From Stenotrophomonas maltophilia R551-3 (lineage in GTDB: Bacteria > Pseudomonadota > Gammaproteobacteria > Xanthomonadales > Xanthomonadaceae): a DNA stretch of 64,000 nucleotides. Where the stretch lies: assembly GCF_000020665.1 (NCBI RefSeq), contig NC_011071.1, positions 1,974,501 through 2,038,500 of the forward strand, written 5' to 3'. A program made the translations under genes and the position numbers. Every line of letters starts with the position of its first letter. The first letter of the stretch is position 1. Shown piece by piece: positions 1 to 11,053 of this stretch. The notes beneath the pieces were generated by a model. It saw nothing but the letters and a program-made list of their open reading frames with translations. It was not told where the DNA came from and searched no databases.

Positions 1-36
1 GATGCGCGGGCGGTACTGGAAAAACGCCATCGTTGA
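1..36 (+). CDS. Possible 3' end of an upstream gene (partial)
   Basis: The first frame reads eleven codons (DARAVLEKRHR) and stops with TGA just before a SMAG repeat begins at 43. A gene end directly followed by such a repeat would be typical, but eleven codons are too few to identify anything, and frame 2 is also open up to a TAG at 44-46. Confidence 0.3.
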   Translation, partial: DARAVLEKRHR

Positions 37-42
37 GCTGCG

Positions 43-116
43 GTAGTGCCGGCCGCTGGCCGGCAACCACCAGATGCCCGACGATCATGAGGTTGCCGGC
101 CAGCGGCCGGCACTAC
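43..116. repeat. SMAG repeat, inverted pair
   Basis: GTAG followed by a GCCGGCC-GCTGG-CCGGC type stem occurs at 43-66 and again in inverse orientation at 93-116. GTAG-headed short palindromes are the known SMAG (Stenotrophomonas maltophilia GTAG) family. Lying between a gene end and the next start, the pair could fold into a larger hairpin in RNA. Confidence 0.85.
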
Positions 117-192
117 CGGCAATGCGCCACCGCGTGCGCGATGTCATCAACGGAATCTACAATAGGCGGTCTTCTTTTTCCCCGGACCGCCC

Positions 193-1782
193 ATGAAACT
201 GCCTGCCGCCTGGCTGTGCTGCCTGTTGTTGACCTCGCCGGCCTGGGCCGCGGACACCGTGGTCAGCGGCAAGGTCTACCTGGAGCGCGACGGCAAACCC
301 GGGCGCGGTGCGACCGATCCGGGCCTGGCCGGGGTGCAGGTCTCCAACGGCGAAGCCATCGTCAAGACCGCCGCCGATGGCAGCTACAGCCTGCCACTGC
401 GCGACGGCCAGACCGTATTTGTGATCAAGCCCGATGCCTACACCTTCCCGAAGGCCACCGACGGCCTACCGTCGTTCTGGCGCCACTACCGCCCGAACGG
501 TTCGCCGGCGCTGAAGTACGGCGGCATCGCCGCCACCAGTGACGTCACCCGCAACTGGGATTTCGCCCTGCAGTCGGACCGCCATGACAGCCGCCGTGGT
601 TTCCAGATGCTGGTGTTCACCGATTCGCAGACCGCCAGCCTGAAGGACATCGGCTACTACCAGCAGTCGATCGTGGCACCGCTGATCGGCCAGACCAGGG
701 CGCGCATGGGCACCACCCTGGGTGACATCGTCAACGACGACCTGGCCCTGTACCCGGCGATCAACAAGGTCACCACCGAGCTCGGCGTGCCGTGGTTCCA
801 CGTGCCGGGCAACCATGACCTCGATTTCGATGCGGCCAGCGATGAGCATTCGCTGGACAGCTGGCGCAACATCTACGGCCCGGACACCTACGCGGTGGAA
901 GAGGGTGGCGCCAGTTTCGTGTTCCTGGACGACGTGGTCTACGACCCCAAGGCCAAGCCGAAGTACATCGGCGGCCTGCGCGAGGATCAGTTCGCCTTCC
1001 TTGCCAGTTACCTGAAGGGCCTGCACAAGGACCGCCTGCTGGTGCTGGGCATGCACATCCCGTTGTTCGACGCCGCGCCGGGGCGCGAGACCTTCCGCCA
1101 CGGTGACCGCCAGCGCCTGTTCGACCTGCTGAAGGACTTCCGCAACGTGCTGGTGCTCAGCGGCCACAGCCACACCCAGCAGCACGTCTACCACGGCAAG
1201 GCCGAGGGCTGGAACGGCGACAAGCCGCTGCACGAATACAACGTCGGTGCCAACTGCGGTGCGTTCTGGTCGGGCGTGAAGAATGCCGCCGGCGTGCCGG
1301 ACAGCACCATGAGCGATGGCACGCCGAAGGGTTATGCGCTGCTCGACGTGGCTGGCAATGGCAGCTACAAGCTGCAGTACCGCGTGGCCGGCCAACCGGC
1401 CAGTGAGCAGATCGGCCTGCATGCCCCCAAGGTGCTGCGCCAGGGCGCCTACCCGGCGTGGGGTGTCTACGCCAATGTCTACATGGGTGAGGATGCCAGC
1501 GTGGTCGAGTACCGCGTGGATGGCGGCGCCTGGCAGCCGATGAAGCAGGTCAGCCAGCCCGATCCGCGTCTGATGGTGGAGAACGTGGCCGACGATCTTG
1601 CAAACAACCTGCGTGGCTACGATCGCTCGCCGGAGGCCACCGCATCGCCGCACCTGTGGCGCGGCGCGTTGCCGACCGATCTGGCGGTGGGCAGCCACAA
1701 GATTGAAGTGCGTTCGACCCAGCCCGACGGCGCGGTGTTCACCGCCACCACCAGCTACAGCCTGCAGACTGCCCAGCCCTGA
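193..1782 (+). CDS. Exported calcineurin-like metallophosphoesterase, three-domain type
   Basis: 529 aa. Residues 1-19 form a signal peptide (hydrophobic core, AWA cleavage site), so it acts in the periplasm or outside. Residues ~21-135 look like a carboxypeptidase-regulatory-like beta domain. The middle is a calcineurin-type two-metal phosphoesterase with D144 in VFTDSQT, GD at 177-178, GNHD at 206-209 and a GHSH motif near residue 324. The first metal motif is D-S-Q, not the classical D-x-H, as in one subfamily. A C-terminal beta domain of ~150 aa follows. Substrate unknown; phosphodiesters or phosphomonoesters are expected. It lies at the edge of the glycan-related region, but no operator was seen in front of it. 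Confidence 0.85.
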   Translation: MKLPAAWLCCLLLTSPAWAADTVVSGKVYLERDGKPGRGATDPGLAGVQVSNGEAIVKTAADGSYSLPLRDGQTVFVIKPDAYTFPKATDGLPSFWRHYRPNGSPALKYGGIAATSDVTRNWDFALQSDRHDSRRGFQMLVFTDSQTASLKDIGYYQQSIVAPLIGQTRARMGTTLGDIVNDDLALYPAINKVTTELGVPWFHVPGNHDLDFDAASDEHSLDSWRNIYGPDTYAVEEGGASFVFLDDVVYDPKAKPKYIGGLREDQFAFLASYLKGLHKDRLLVLGMHIPLFDAAPGRETFRHGDRQRLFDLLKDFRNVLVLSGHSHTQQHVYHGKAEGWNGDKPLHEYNVGANCGAFWSGVKNAAGVPDSTMSDGTPKGYALLDVAGNGSYKLQYRVAGQPASEQIGLHAPKVLRQGAYPAWGVYANVYMGEDASVVEYRVDGGAWQPMKQVSQPDPRLMVENVADDLANNLRGYDRSPEATASPHLWRGALPTDLAVGSHKIEVRSTQPDGAVFTATTSYSLQTAQP

Positions 1783-1818
1783 TCCAGGGCGCTGCTGCCC
1801 AACGCGAAAGGACCCCGC

Positions 1819-2103
1819 ATGGATATCCGCTTCATGGCCGGCACCACGCCGGTGACCCTCAGCCGCCACTGGTTCACCGGTGCGATGCTGCTGCAGAGCG
1901 CCACCGAGAAGGTCTGGGTGCAGCACCCGCTGCATCCGGGCACCCACTTCTCGTTCTCGCTGGTACAGTCGTGGCTGCGTCACATCGCCGGCCACGAAGT
2001 GCTGGTCGAGCGCACCCGGCCGCTGCTGTTTGCCGGCTTCCGCCCGCAGCGGCTGCGCGTGCTGGTGGATGGTGTGCAGGTGGCCGAACAGGAAGGCATG
2101 TAG
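1819..2103 (+). CDS. Small conserved-looking hypothetical protein
   Basis: 94 aa, ATG start 36 bp after the metallophosphoesterase stop, with an AAAGGA ribosome site just upstream, so the two are probably cotranscribed. No signal peptide, membrane segment or known motif was recognised. Its third-position GC bias resembles the neighbours and supports real coding. Function unknown. Confidence 0.6.
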   Translation: MDIRFMAGTTPVTLSRHWFTGAMLLQSATEKVWVQHPLHPGTHFSFSLVQSWLRHIAGHEVLVERTRPLLFAGFRPQRLRVLVDGVQVAEQEGM

Positions 2104-2137
2104 GCCAACCTGAACCATCGGCGTGCTAGGCAAAGCC

Positions 2138-2161
2138 GCCCCGATGCCTGAGAATCGGGGC
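2138..2161. terminator. GC-rich hairpin in the glk leader region
   Basis: Perfect 8-bp inverted repeat GCCCCGAT / ATCGGGGC with an 8-base loop. There is no T-run, so it is at best a weak terminator for the upstream pair of genes. Its right arm touches the palindromic operator candidate that starts at 2164. Confidence 0.35.
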
Positions 2162-2163
2162 GA

Positions 2164-2177
2164 TTCAATCGATCCAA
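2164..2177. promoter_or_regulatory. Candidate LacI-family operator upstream of glk
   Basis: TTCAATCGATCCAA, centred on the palindrome ATCGAT. On the other strand it reads TTGGATCGATTGAA, matching the sites at 15176, 15298 and 16022 in the mannoside locus. It ends 10 bp before the GTG start of glucokinase, a position that would block transcription or the start of translation. Confidence 0.6.
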
Positions 2178-2187
2178 GCAGGCCAGC

Positions 2188-3210
2188 GTGACCATCGCAG
2201 CAGCGTCCCCGGTTTCCACCGACTCCGCCCGCGGCGGTCTTCCGCGCAGTCTCGTTGTCGCCGATGTCGGCGGCACCTTCGCCCGTCTGGCCTTGGCTGA
2301 GACCCAACCCGGCCAGGCGCCGCTGCTGGGCAGCCATCGCACCTATGCCTGCGCCGAGCACCCCAGCCTGGCCGCGATCCTGGCCGATTTCACCGCTGGT
2401 CTCGGCCAGCCGGTGCAGACCGCAGTGGTGGCCATCGCCGGTCTGCTCGATGGCGATGTGCTGATCAATGCCAACCTGCCGTGGACGGTCTCGCTGTCGA
2501 CCACGCGCGAACAGTCTGGGCTGCGCGAACTGCAGCTGATCAATGATTTCGAGGCGGTGGCGCTGGCCATCCCGTACCTGCAGCCGGAAACCCTGGTGCC
2601 GCTGAACGGCGATGCTGATCCGGCGCAGGCGTTCCCGGCACTGGTGCTGGGCGCCGGTACCGGCCTGGGCGCCGCACTGCGCTTCGCCGATGGCGAGCGG
2701 CCGGTGCTGGCCAGCGAGATCGGCCATGCCGCGCTCGGTGCAGGCAACGCGCTGGAACTGCAGGTGTTGGGCAAGCTGCTGCAGCGCTGGGCGCACGTGG
2801 ACAACGAGCGCGTGCTGTCCGGTAGTGGCCTGATGAACCTGTACCCGTGCCTGTGCGAGCTGCGCGGTGCCACCCCGGTGTGGACCAGCACCGAAGCACT
2901 GATCGGTGCCGCCCGCAGCGGTGAGGACGCTCTTGCTGTGGAAACGTTGCAGGTGTTCTGTGCCTGGCTGGGCAGCCTGGCCGGCGACGCGGCGATCGCC
3001 GTCGGCGCGCGCTCGGTGTATCTGGCCGGGGGCATTTCCGCGCATGTGCAGGATTTCCTGGCCGATGGCCGCTTCCGTGAGCGATTCCTCAACAAGGGTG
3101 TGCTGACCGAGGTGCTGCGCCAGGTACCGGTGTGGCGGGTGGAGCACGGCCAGCTGGGCGTGCTCGGTGCAGCGGTCTGGCACGCCGCACGGCAGCCCAC
3201 GCACGACTGA
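2188..3210 (+). CDS. glk: Glucokinase
   Basis: 340 aa, GTG start. Cytoplasmic ATP-dependent phosphorylation of glucose to glucose-6-phosphate. The phosphate-1 motif VADVGGTFARLAL sits near residue 30, followed by the glucose-binding loop INDFEAVA, a GAGTGLGAA phosphate-2 motif and the SEIGHA segment typical of the bacterial Glk family. Length is slightly above the E. coli enzyme (~320 aa) because of a ~25-residue N-terminal extension. A LacI-type operator precedes it and glycosylasparaginase follows after 51 bp, suggesting it serves the glycan locus. Confidence 0.9.
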   Translation: MTIAAASPVSTDSARGGLPRSLVVADVGGTFARLALAETQPGQAPLLGSHRTYACAEHPSLAAILADFTAGLGQPVQTAVVAIAGLLDGDVLINANLPWTVSLSTTREQSGLRELQLINDFEAVALAIPYLQPETLVPLNGDADPAQAFPALVLGAGTGLGAALRFADGERPVLASEIGHAALGAGNALELQVLGKLLQRWAHVDNERVLSGSGLMNLYPCLCELRGATPVWTSTEALIGAARSGEDALAVETLQVFCAWLGSLAGDAAIAVGARSVYLAGGISAHVQDFLADGRFRERFLNKGVLTEVLRQVPVWRVEHGQLGVLGAAVWHAARQPTHD

Positions 3211-3261
3211 TCGGCAGGGCCGGCATCGGGCCGGCCATGCATTGCAGACTGGGAGGGGAAG

Positions 3262-4260
3262 ATGGTGGATCGCAGGCAGTTCCTGCAGGCCGGTGCACTG
3301 GCCGCAGGCATGGCGGCATTGCCGGGCGTGCAGGCACGCACGCAGGGTGGGGCCAAGGTGGTTTCGACCTGGGACTTCGGCGTACCGGCCAACCAGGCCG
3401 CATGGAAGGTACTGGCGCAGGGCGGCAGCGCGCTGGATGCGGTCGAAGCGGGCGCACGCTGGGCCGAGAGCGAGTTGTGCAACCCCACCGTCGGCCATTG
3501 CGGCAATCCGGATCGCGACGGCGTGCTGAGCTTGGACGCGAGCATCATGGACGGCGATGGCCGTTGTGGTGCAGTGGCCGCGCTGGTCGACATCCTGCAT
3601 CCGGTGTCGGTGGCCCGCAAAGTGATGGAGAACAGCCCGCACGTGCTGCTGGTGGGCGAGGGCGCGCAGCAGTTCGCGGTGCAGCAGGGTTTCGAGCGCA
3701 AGCACCTGCTGACGCCGCAGGCTGAAGCCGCCTGGCACGAGTGGCTGAAGACCGAGAAGTACCAGCCGCAGATCAATGCCGAGCGCCGCGGTATTCCCGG
3801 CAACAGCGACAACCACGACACCATCGGCATGCTGGCACTGGATGCCAAGGGCCACCTGGCCGGTGCCTGCACCACCAGCGGCATGGCCTGGAAACTGCAT
3901 GGCCGCGTCGGCGACAGCCCGATCATCGGTGCCGGCCTGTACGTCGACAACGACGTGGGTGCAGCCACTGCCTCGGGCGTGGGCGAGGAGATGATCCGCA
4001 ATGCCGCCTCGTTCCTGGTGGTCGAGCTGATGCGCCAGGGGCGCTCGCCGGCGCAGGCCTGCCGTGAAGCAATTGACCGCGTGGTGCGCAAGCGCCCCGA
4101 AGCGAGCAAGACACTGCAGGTCTGCTTCCTGGCCATGAACAAGCAGGGTGAGGTGGGCGCTTACGCGCTGCATCGCGGTTTTGTCTACGCCGTGTGCGAT
4201 GCGCAGCGCCAGGATGACCTGCGTGATTCGCCGTCGATCTACACGAGCACCCAGACGTGA
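3262..4260 (+). CDS. N4-(beta-N-acetylglucosaminyl)-L-asparaginase (glycosylasparaginase)
   Basis: 332 aa. Ntn hydrolase that cleaves the GlcNAc-asparagine bond left after proteolysis of N-glycoproteins. The autocleavage/catalytic site is NHD-T187-IG: cleavage before Thr187 would give the two subunits. The typical TTSGMAWK and GRVGDSPIIGAGLY segments follow. The N-terminus DRRQFLQ plus a hydrophobic stretch (1-25) is a twin-arginine signal, so export to the periplasm is likely. A strong GGGAGGGGAA ribosome site precedes ATG. The stop overlaps the GTG start of the CutC-family gene. Cytosolic type II asparaginase is unlikely given the HDTIG motif. Confidence 0.92.
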   Translation: MVDRRQFLQAGALAAGMAALPGVQARTQGGAKVVSTWDFGVPANQAAWKVLAQGGSALDAVEAGARWAESELCNPTVGHCGNPDRDGVLSLDASIMDGDGRCGAVAALVDILHPVSVARKVMENSPHVLLVGEGAQQFAVQQGFERKHLLTPQAEAAWHEWLKTEKYQPQINAERRGIPGNSDNHDTIGMLALDAKGHLAGACTTSGMAWKLHGRVGDSPIIGAGLYVDNDVGAATASGVGEEMIRNAASFLVVELMRQGRSPAQACREAIDRVVRKRPEASKTLQVCFLAMNKQGEVGAYALHRGFVYAVCDAQRQDDLRDSPSIYTSTQT

Positions 4261-4988
4261 GCACGCGGCTTGCTCTGGAAATCGCCAGCAACTCGCTGGC
4301 CTCTGCGCTGGCCGCCCAGGCCGGCGGCGCCGACCGCATCGAGCTGTTCGACAAGCTGGCCGAGGGCGGTACCACGCCGTCGTTCGCCAGTATCGCGATC
4401 GCCCGCGAACGCCTGTCGATTCCGCTCTTCGTGCTGGTGCGGCCACGCCCGGGCGACTTCCACTACGACGCGCTGGAAACCGAACTGATGCTGCGTGACA
4501 TCGCACAGTGCCGCGCGCTCGGCTGCGATGGCGTGGTGATCGGTGCGCTGGACGTGCAGGGCGGCATCGACGTGCCGTTGTGCCGTGAACTGGTGCAGGC
4601 TGCCGGGCCGCTGCAGGTGACCTTCCATCGCGCCTTCGATGCTGCCCGCGATCTGCCCGCCGCGCTGGAGCAGGTGATCGGGCTGGGTTGCCAGCGCGTG
4701 CTGACCTCGGGCGGCCAGGTCAGCGCCGAGGCCGGTGCCGATGTGCTGGCGGGTCTGGTCACACAAGCGGCGGGGCGCATCAGTGTGATGGCCGGCGCGG
4801 GGCTGGGCCCGGCCAATATCGCCGCCGTGGCACGACGGAGCGGCTGTACTGAACTGCACGCCTCGGCCAAGGGCCTGCGCCGCTCGGCAATGCAGTTCCA
4901 GAACCCGGCCTTGCGAGGGCTGGACCCGGACTGGAGCCAGACCGCCACCGCGACCGTAGCCGCGCTGCGGCAGGCGATGGACAGCTGA
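4257..4988 (+). CDS. cutC: CutC-family TIM-barrel protein
   Basis: 243 aa, GTG start overlapping the glycosylasparaginase stop by four bases (GTGA), so translation is coupled. Family segments are GGADRIELFD near 23, VRPRPGDFHY near 62, TFHRAFD near 122, VLTSGG near 144 and VMAGAGL near 175. CutC proteins were named for copper tolerance in E. coli, but here residues 10-11 are Ala-Ser where, as I recall the E. coli sequence, a Cys-Cys pair stands. Coupling to a glycan amidase argues for a role in sugar or glyco-asparagine metabolism. Biochemical function unproven. Confidence 0.85.
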   Translation: MSTRLALEIASNSLASALAAQAGGADRIELFDKLAEGGTTPSFASIAIARERLSIPLFVLVRPRPGDFHYDALETELMLRDIAQCRALGCDGVVIGALDVQGGIDVPLCRELVQAAGPLQVTFHRAFDAARDLPAALEQVIGLGCQRVLTSGGQVSAEAGADVLAGLVTQAAGRISVMAGAGLGPANIAAVARRSGCTELHASAKGLRRSAMQFQNPALRGLDPDWSQTATATVAALRQAMDS

Positions 4989-4997
4989 GGGCTGCCC

Positions 4998-5079
4998 GGG
5001 GTCGGATCCCTCCGTAGGAGGGCTCTGACCCCACCCGAGGCAATCGGGTCAGAGCCCCTCTGCGAGGGGATCCGACCCC
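4998..5079. repeat. Two hairpin repeats of the GGGGTC-GGATCC...GACCCC family
   Basis: Two hairpins, 4998-5032 and 5046-5079, share the ends GGGGTCGGATCC and GGCTCTGACCCC and lie in opposite orientation. The same ends occur at 15685-15725 and 61415-61455. They sit just after the cutC stop and may act as a terminator-like structure. Confidence 0.75.
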
Positions 5080-5389
5080 GTACGCCGGCCCGCCACGGAC
5101 AAAATAGTTCCGCGCGCGATTGTCGCGATCGTGTCATTGACGTGTGTGCCGTTCTCTCAGCGATGTTTCGCAACTCTTTGATTTTTCTGGATGCCGGCAG
5201 CCGATAGCGGCATTCCCTCGGGTGTTGCTGCGTCGCCGCATGCCGGGCGCGGTTCAGCTGTGCTTTAGTTTGGATCGATCCACAGGGGAGGGTGTCGGGA
5301 CGGTCTTGAACCGATCCAGGTGCCCGGATCAGCCGTAGTGCCGCGCCACCACCCGTCCGTGCGTCCACACTTTCGAAGAGCAACCACCC
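5080..5389 (+). other. Leader/promoter region of the TonB-dependent receptor gene
   Basis: About 310 bp without a gene. It is more AT-rich than its surroundings (TTCGCAACTCTTTGATTTTT at about 5166-5185) and contains the operator candidates at 5270 and 5306. A promoter is expected here, but no single -35/-10 pair stands out. Confidence 0.5.
5270..5283. promoter_or_regulatory. Candidate LacI-family operator upstream of the first TonB receptor
   Basis: TTGGATCGATCCAC, matching the consensus TTGRATCGATCTAA of the mannoside locus at 12 of 14 positions. A second weaker copy, TTGAACCGATCCAG, lies at 5306-5319; the 36-bp spacing may permit binding of two dimers. Both lie 70-120 bp upstream of the start codon. 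Confidence 0.55.
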
Positions 5390-8347
5390 ATGGCTCAGTC
5401 CGTTCGCAAGCGTCGTCACCTGCTGTCCCAGGCGTTGATCCTGGCCCTGTTGCCCTTGGCTGCCAGTGCGCAGGAGGCCACCAGTTCGTCTACCAAGGAT
5501 CTCGATGCGGTCACCGTCACCGGTTCGCGCATCAAGCGCGCCAGCGTTGAAGGCCCGGCGCCGGTCAACGTGATCACCGCCGCGCAGATCCAGAAGGAAG
5601 GCTTCGTCAGCGTGTACGACGCGCTGAAGACGCTCACTGAAGCCACCGGCACCGTTGAAGCGGCCTCGCAGTGGGGATCGCATACGCCCAATGCCAGCGG
5701 CCTGAACCTGCGCGGGATGGGCCCGAACCGCTCGCTGCTGCTGGTCAACGGTCGCCGCGTGGCGGACTACCCGTTGCCCTACGGTGGCGAAACCAACTTC
5801 TCCAACTACGGGAACATTCCCGCTGCCGCGGTGGAGCGCATCGAAGTGCTGACCGGTGGTGCCTCGGCCATCTATGGCTCGGATGCGATCGCCGGTGTGG
5901 TCAACGTCATCCTGAAGACCAACTACGACGGCGACGAAGTACGTGTGCGCGGTGGCACCTCCACCGAAGGCGGCCGCGATACCTGGGATCTGTCCTGGGC
6001 CGGCGGCAGGACCGGCGACAACTGGAGCGTGACCTACGCGCTGCAGTACACCAAGCGCGATCCGCTGTTCGGACGTGACCGCCCGCAGATGGACGATGCC
6101 GACGATGCGCCGTACGCGTCCTGGAACATGGAACAACGCAAGGTCGGCTTCCGTCCCACCGCCGGCCTGGCGCTGATCGATCCCACCACCGGCCAGCGCC
6201 TGGCGCCGCCCACCGGCACCTGCGAGAAGTTCGACGGGGAGTACTACACCGCCGATCGCCTGGTCTACAACTACGCCGCCAACACCATCACAAACACCGG
6301 CCGCCTGTGCGGCATGAGCGCCGACTACGCCAACTGGCTGCTCACCGGCGGTGCCGAGAACGTGTCCGGCAACCTGTATGCCACCTTCGATTTCAGCAAC
6401 GACCTGCAGGCCTGGACCAACCTGGCGGTATATCGCTCCGAAGCGATCTGGGGCACCAATCCGCCCAGCGTGTCGCTGATCGACGATGACAATGGCTACT
6501 ACTGGGATGCCAACCGCAACCGCCCGATCCTCGGCGTGCGCCAGTTCACTCCGAACGAGGTGGGCGGCCTGGATACGCTGCGTAACACCAACCGCGAACT
6601 GTCCTGGGACTGGAGTGCGGGCCTGCGCGGCCGCCTCGCCGGCCGCTTCGACTGGAGCGCGACGGTGGGGCGTTCCTACTACCGCGTGGAAGAGCGGCAG
6701 AACGTGGTTGACAAGCAGAAGTCGTACGACTATTTCCTCGGCCCGAAGCTGGGTACCACCGCCGACGGCGAGGCGATCTACGCACTGAACGAATCGCGCT
6801 GGTGGAACCCGTTGACGCCGGAGCAGTACTGGCAGATGGGCACGGTGGCGAAGAACCGTGCATCCTCATGGGTCAACCAGGCTTCGGCGGACATCACCGG
6901 CGAACTGTTCCAGGGATGGGCCGGCCCGATCTCGTTCGCGGCGGTGGCTGAAGTCGCACAGCAGGGCTATCACCTCAGTCCCGATCCACGCGCCGGCATC
7001 GACTTCGACCTGCAGAACGTCGATCGCGGTGGCGGCGAGCGCACGCGCTATTCGGCCGGCGTCGAGTTCAAGATCCCGCTGCTGGAAAGCGTGACCGCCA
7101 CTGCGGCCGCGCGCTATGACCGCTATGGCAACTACAAGGCCGACAGCAGCAGTGAAGCGCTGAACATTGGCAGCCAGAAGGAGACCACCTGGAATGTCGG
7201 CCTGGAATGGCGCCCGGTGGAGTCGCTGCTGGTGCGTGGCTCCTATGCCACCAGCTTCCATGCGCCGGACATGCACTACCTACTCGGTCAACCGAGCAGC
7301 TCCGAAGTGCAGACCTATGACCGCCTGCGCTGCATCCAGAGCGGCGCGTACCTGGTCAACAACTGTGGCGTGGGCAATACCGATGTCTGGTACACGTTCG
7401 ATGTGAACCGGCGTGGCACGCCGCTGCTGCGCTCGGAAACCGGCGATTCGTGGACGGTCGGTTTCGTCTGGGACGTGATGCCGAACCTGTCGGTCAGTGC
7501 AGATTACTGGGCAATCAAGCTGGAAGACATGATCGTCGACGTTGGCGCCGACGAGGTGCTGGCCAGCGAAGCGGGCTGCCTGACCGGCAAGAACATGGAC
7601 GGTACGCCGTGGGCCAATCCGGCTGGCGGCGAGTACTGCGCCGGCATCCTCGCCCGCGTGAACCGCGACAGCAACGGCCGTCTGGTATCGATCGAACGCG
7701 GCCCGTTCAACCTGGCCAGCCGCGAAGTGCGCGGCATCGACCTGACCGCACGCTACCGCCTGGAAACCGCGCAGTGGGGCAGCTTCCAGCTCGGCTTGAA
7801 CTACACCAACCAGATCTCGACCAAGGAACAGCGCTACGCCAACGATCCGAACCCGGAACGCCGCGACCGCGACCTGCGCAGCAAGCTGCGCGCGAGCCTG
7901 GCCTGGCAGCGCGGCAACTGGAATGCCAATGTCTATGCCGATCGCATCGGTTCGGTGCCGGGCGTGCGCTACCACTGGGGCACCGATCGCCTGAACAATC
8001 CTGGCGGCTGCCTGCCGTTCGCCGATGGTTACGTGCCCAGCGACAGCCCGTCGCTCAACTGCCTGGAGCCGGCCACGCGTCCGGACGGCTCGCCGAATCC
8101 GAATCCCAACGCCGGCCAGCAGACGGCGCGCTACTACGGGCGGGTCGGGCCGTTCATCACCTGGAACTTCAACGTGGGCTACCAGGTGACCGAACGCGCC
8201 AAGGTCAATGTCTACGTCAACAACGTGTTCAATTCGGCCAGTTGGAACCACAAGGATCCGTACAAGCTGGACTACGATTTCGCCCCGACCCGCCTGCTCG
8301 GCGCGGTCGGCCGCGAGTTCGCGCTGGAATACGTGTTCACCTTCTGA
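5390..8347 (+). CDS. TonB-dependent outer-membrane receptor (carbohydrate-type)
   Basis: 985 aa. Signal peptide 1-27, then a TonB box-like [10 protein letters not shown], a plug domain (~45-180) with the segments [18 protein letters not shown] and [17 protein letters not shown], and a 22-strand barrel ending in aromatic Phe (YVFTF). It is the large subfamily that Xanthomonadaceae use for plant or host carbohydrates. With the glycosylasparaginase and glucokinase upstream and a LacI-type operator in its leader, a glycan or glyco-asparagine substrate is more likely than a siderophore. Substrate not directly visible. Confidence 0.92.
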   Translation: MAQSVRKRRHLLSQALILALLPLAASAQEATSSSTKDLDAVTVTGSRIKRASVEGPAPVNVITAAQIQKEGFVSVYDALKTLTEATGTVEAASQWGSHTPNASGLNLRGMGPNRSLLLVNGRRVADYPLPYGGETNFSNYGNIPAAAVERIEVLTGGASAIYGSDAIAGVVNVILKTNYDGDEVRVRGGTSTEGGRDTWDLSWAGGRTGDNWSVTYALQYTKRDPLFGRDRPQMDDADDAPYASWNMEQRKVGFRPTAGLALIDPTTGQRLAPPTGTCEKFDGEYYTADRLVYNYAANTITNTGRLCGMSADYANWLLTGGAENVSGNLYATFDFSNDLQAWTNLAVYRSEAIWGTNPPSVSLIDDDNGYYWDANRNRPILGVRQFTPNEVGGLDTLRNTNRELSWDWSAGLRGRLAGRFDWSATVGRSYYRVEERQNVVDKQKSYDYFLGPKLGTTADGEAIYALNESRWWNPLTPEQYWQMGTVAKNRASSWVNQASADITGELFQGWAGPISFAAVAEVAQQGYHLSPDPRAGIDFDLQNVDRGGGERTRYSAGVEFKIPLLESVTATAAARYDRYGNYKADSSSEALNIGSQKETTWNVGLEWRPVESLLVRGSYATSFHAPDMHYLLGQPSSSEVQTYDRLRCIQSGAYLVNNCGVGNTDVWYTFDVNRRGTPLLRSETGDSWTVGFVWDVMPNLSVSADYWAIKLEDMIVDVGADEVLASEAGCLTGKNMDGTPWANPAGGEYCAGILARVNRDSNGRLVSIERGPFNLASREVRGIDLTARYRLETAQWGSFQLGLNYTNQISTKEQRYANDPNPERRDRDLRSKLRASLAWQRGNWNANVYADRIGSVPGVRYHWGTDRLNNPGGCLPFADGYVPSDSPSLNCLEPATRPDGSPNPNPNAGQQTARYYGRVGPFITWNFNVGYQVTERAKVNVYVNNVFNSASWNHKDPYKLDYDFAPTRLLGAVGREFALEYVFTF

Positions 8348-8373
8348 GGTGGACGGCGGGGGCGTCGGGCCTT

Positions 8374-8432
8374 GTGCTGCCGGGCATGGCCCGGCGCTAC
8401 CGGGCGTTGGTAGATCCACGCCATGCGTGGAT
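8374..8432. repeat. SMAG repeat pair
   Basis: GCCGGGCATGGCCCGGC with a terminal CTAC at 8374-8400, then GTAGATCCACGCCATGCGTGG at 8410-8432. These are two different SMAG subtypes placed tail to head between the receptor gene and the copper module. Confidence 0.75.
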
Positions 8433-8460
8433 GTGAAGACCGGGATGCCCCTTCAGGCAC

Positions 8461-8512
8461 GCGGACAGGCTGGATTTGACCTTCCCACGATGGCAAGGTT
8501 TAGCCTGTCCGC
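8461..8512 (+). promoter_or_regulatory. CueR-type promoter of copA inside an 11-bp inverted repeat
   Basis: -35 TTGACC (8476-8481) and -10 TAGCCT (8501-8506) are separated by 19 bp, the elongated spacer typical of MerR-family promoters. The spacer holds a CueR dyad, ACCTTCC-N7-GCAAGGT (8479-8499). In addition GCGGACAGGCT (8461-8471) and AGCCTGTCCGC (8502-8512) form a perfect 11-bp inverted repeat bracketing the promoter, its right arm overlapping the -10. Confidence 0.8.
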
Positions 8513-8540
8513 ATCCAGAAGGAACCCCGGGAATCAGATC

Positions 8541-11042
<2,502 letters not shown>

Positions 11043-11053
11043 AGGAGAACCGC

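Noticed and set aside
466..4506. 4-kb open frame on the minus strand opposite the phosphoesterase, glk and glycosylasparaginase genes
   Set aside because: Antisense shadow caused by high GC; its translation is Arg/His/Ala-rich without domains, while the plus-strand genes have clear motifs.
5144..5338. 64-codon open frame before the first TonB receptor
   Set aside because: No ribosome site, codon use unlike the neighbours, and it overlaps the operator candidates; treated as leader.
8208..8540. N-terminal extension of CopA by 111 codons
   Set aside because: It would overlap the receptor gene, a SMAG repeat and the CueR promoter; the ATG at 8541 fits the promoter and the family.
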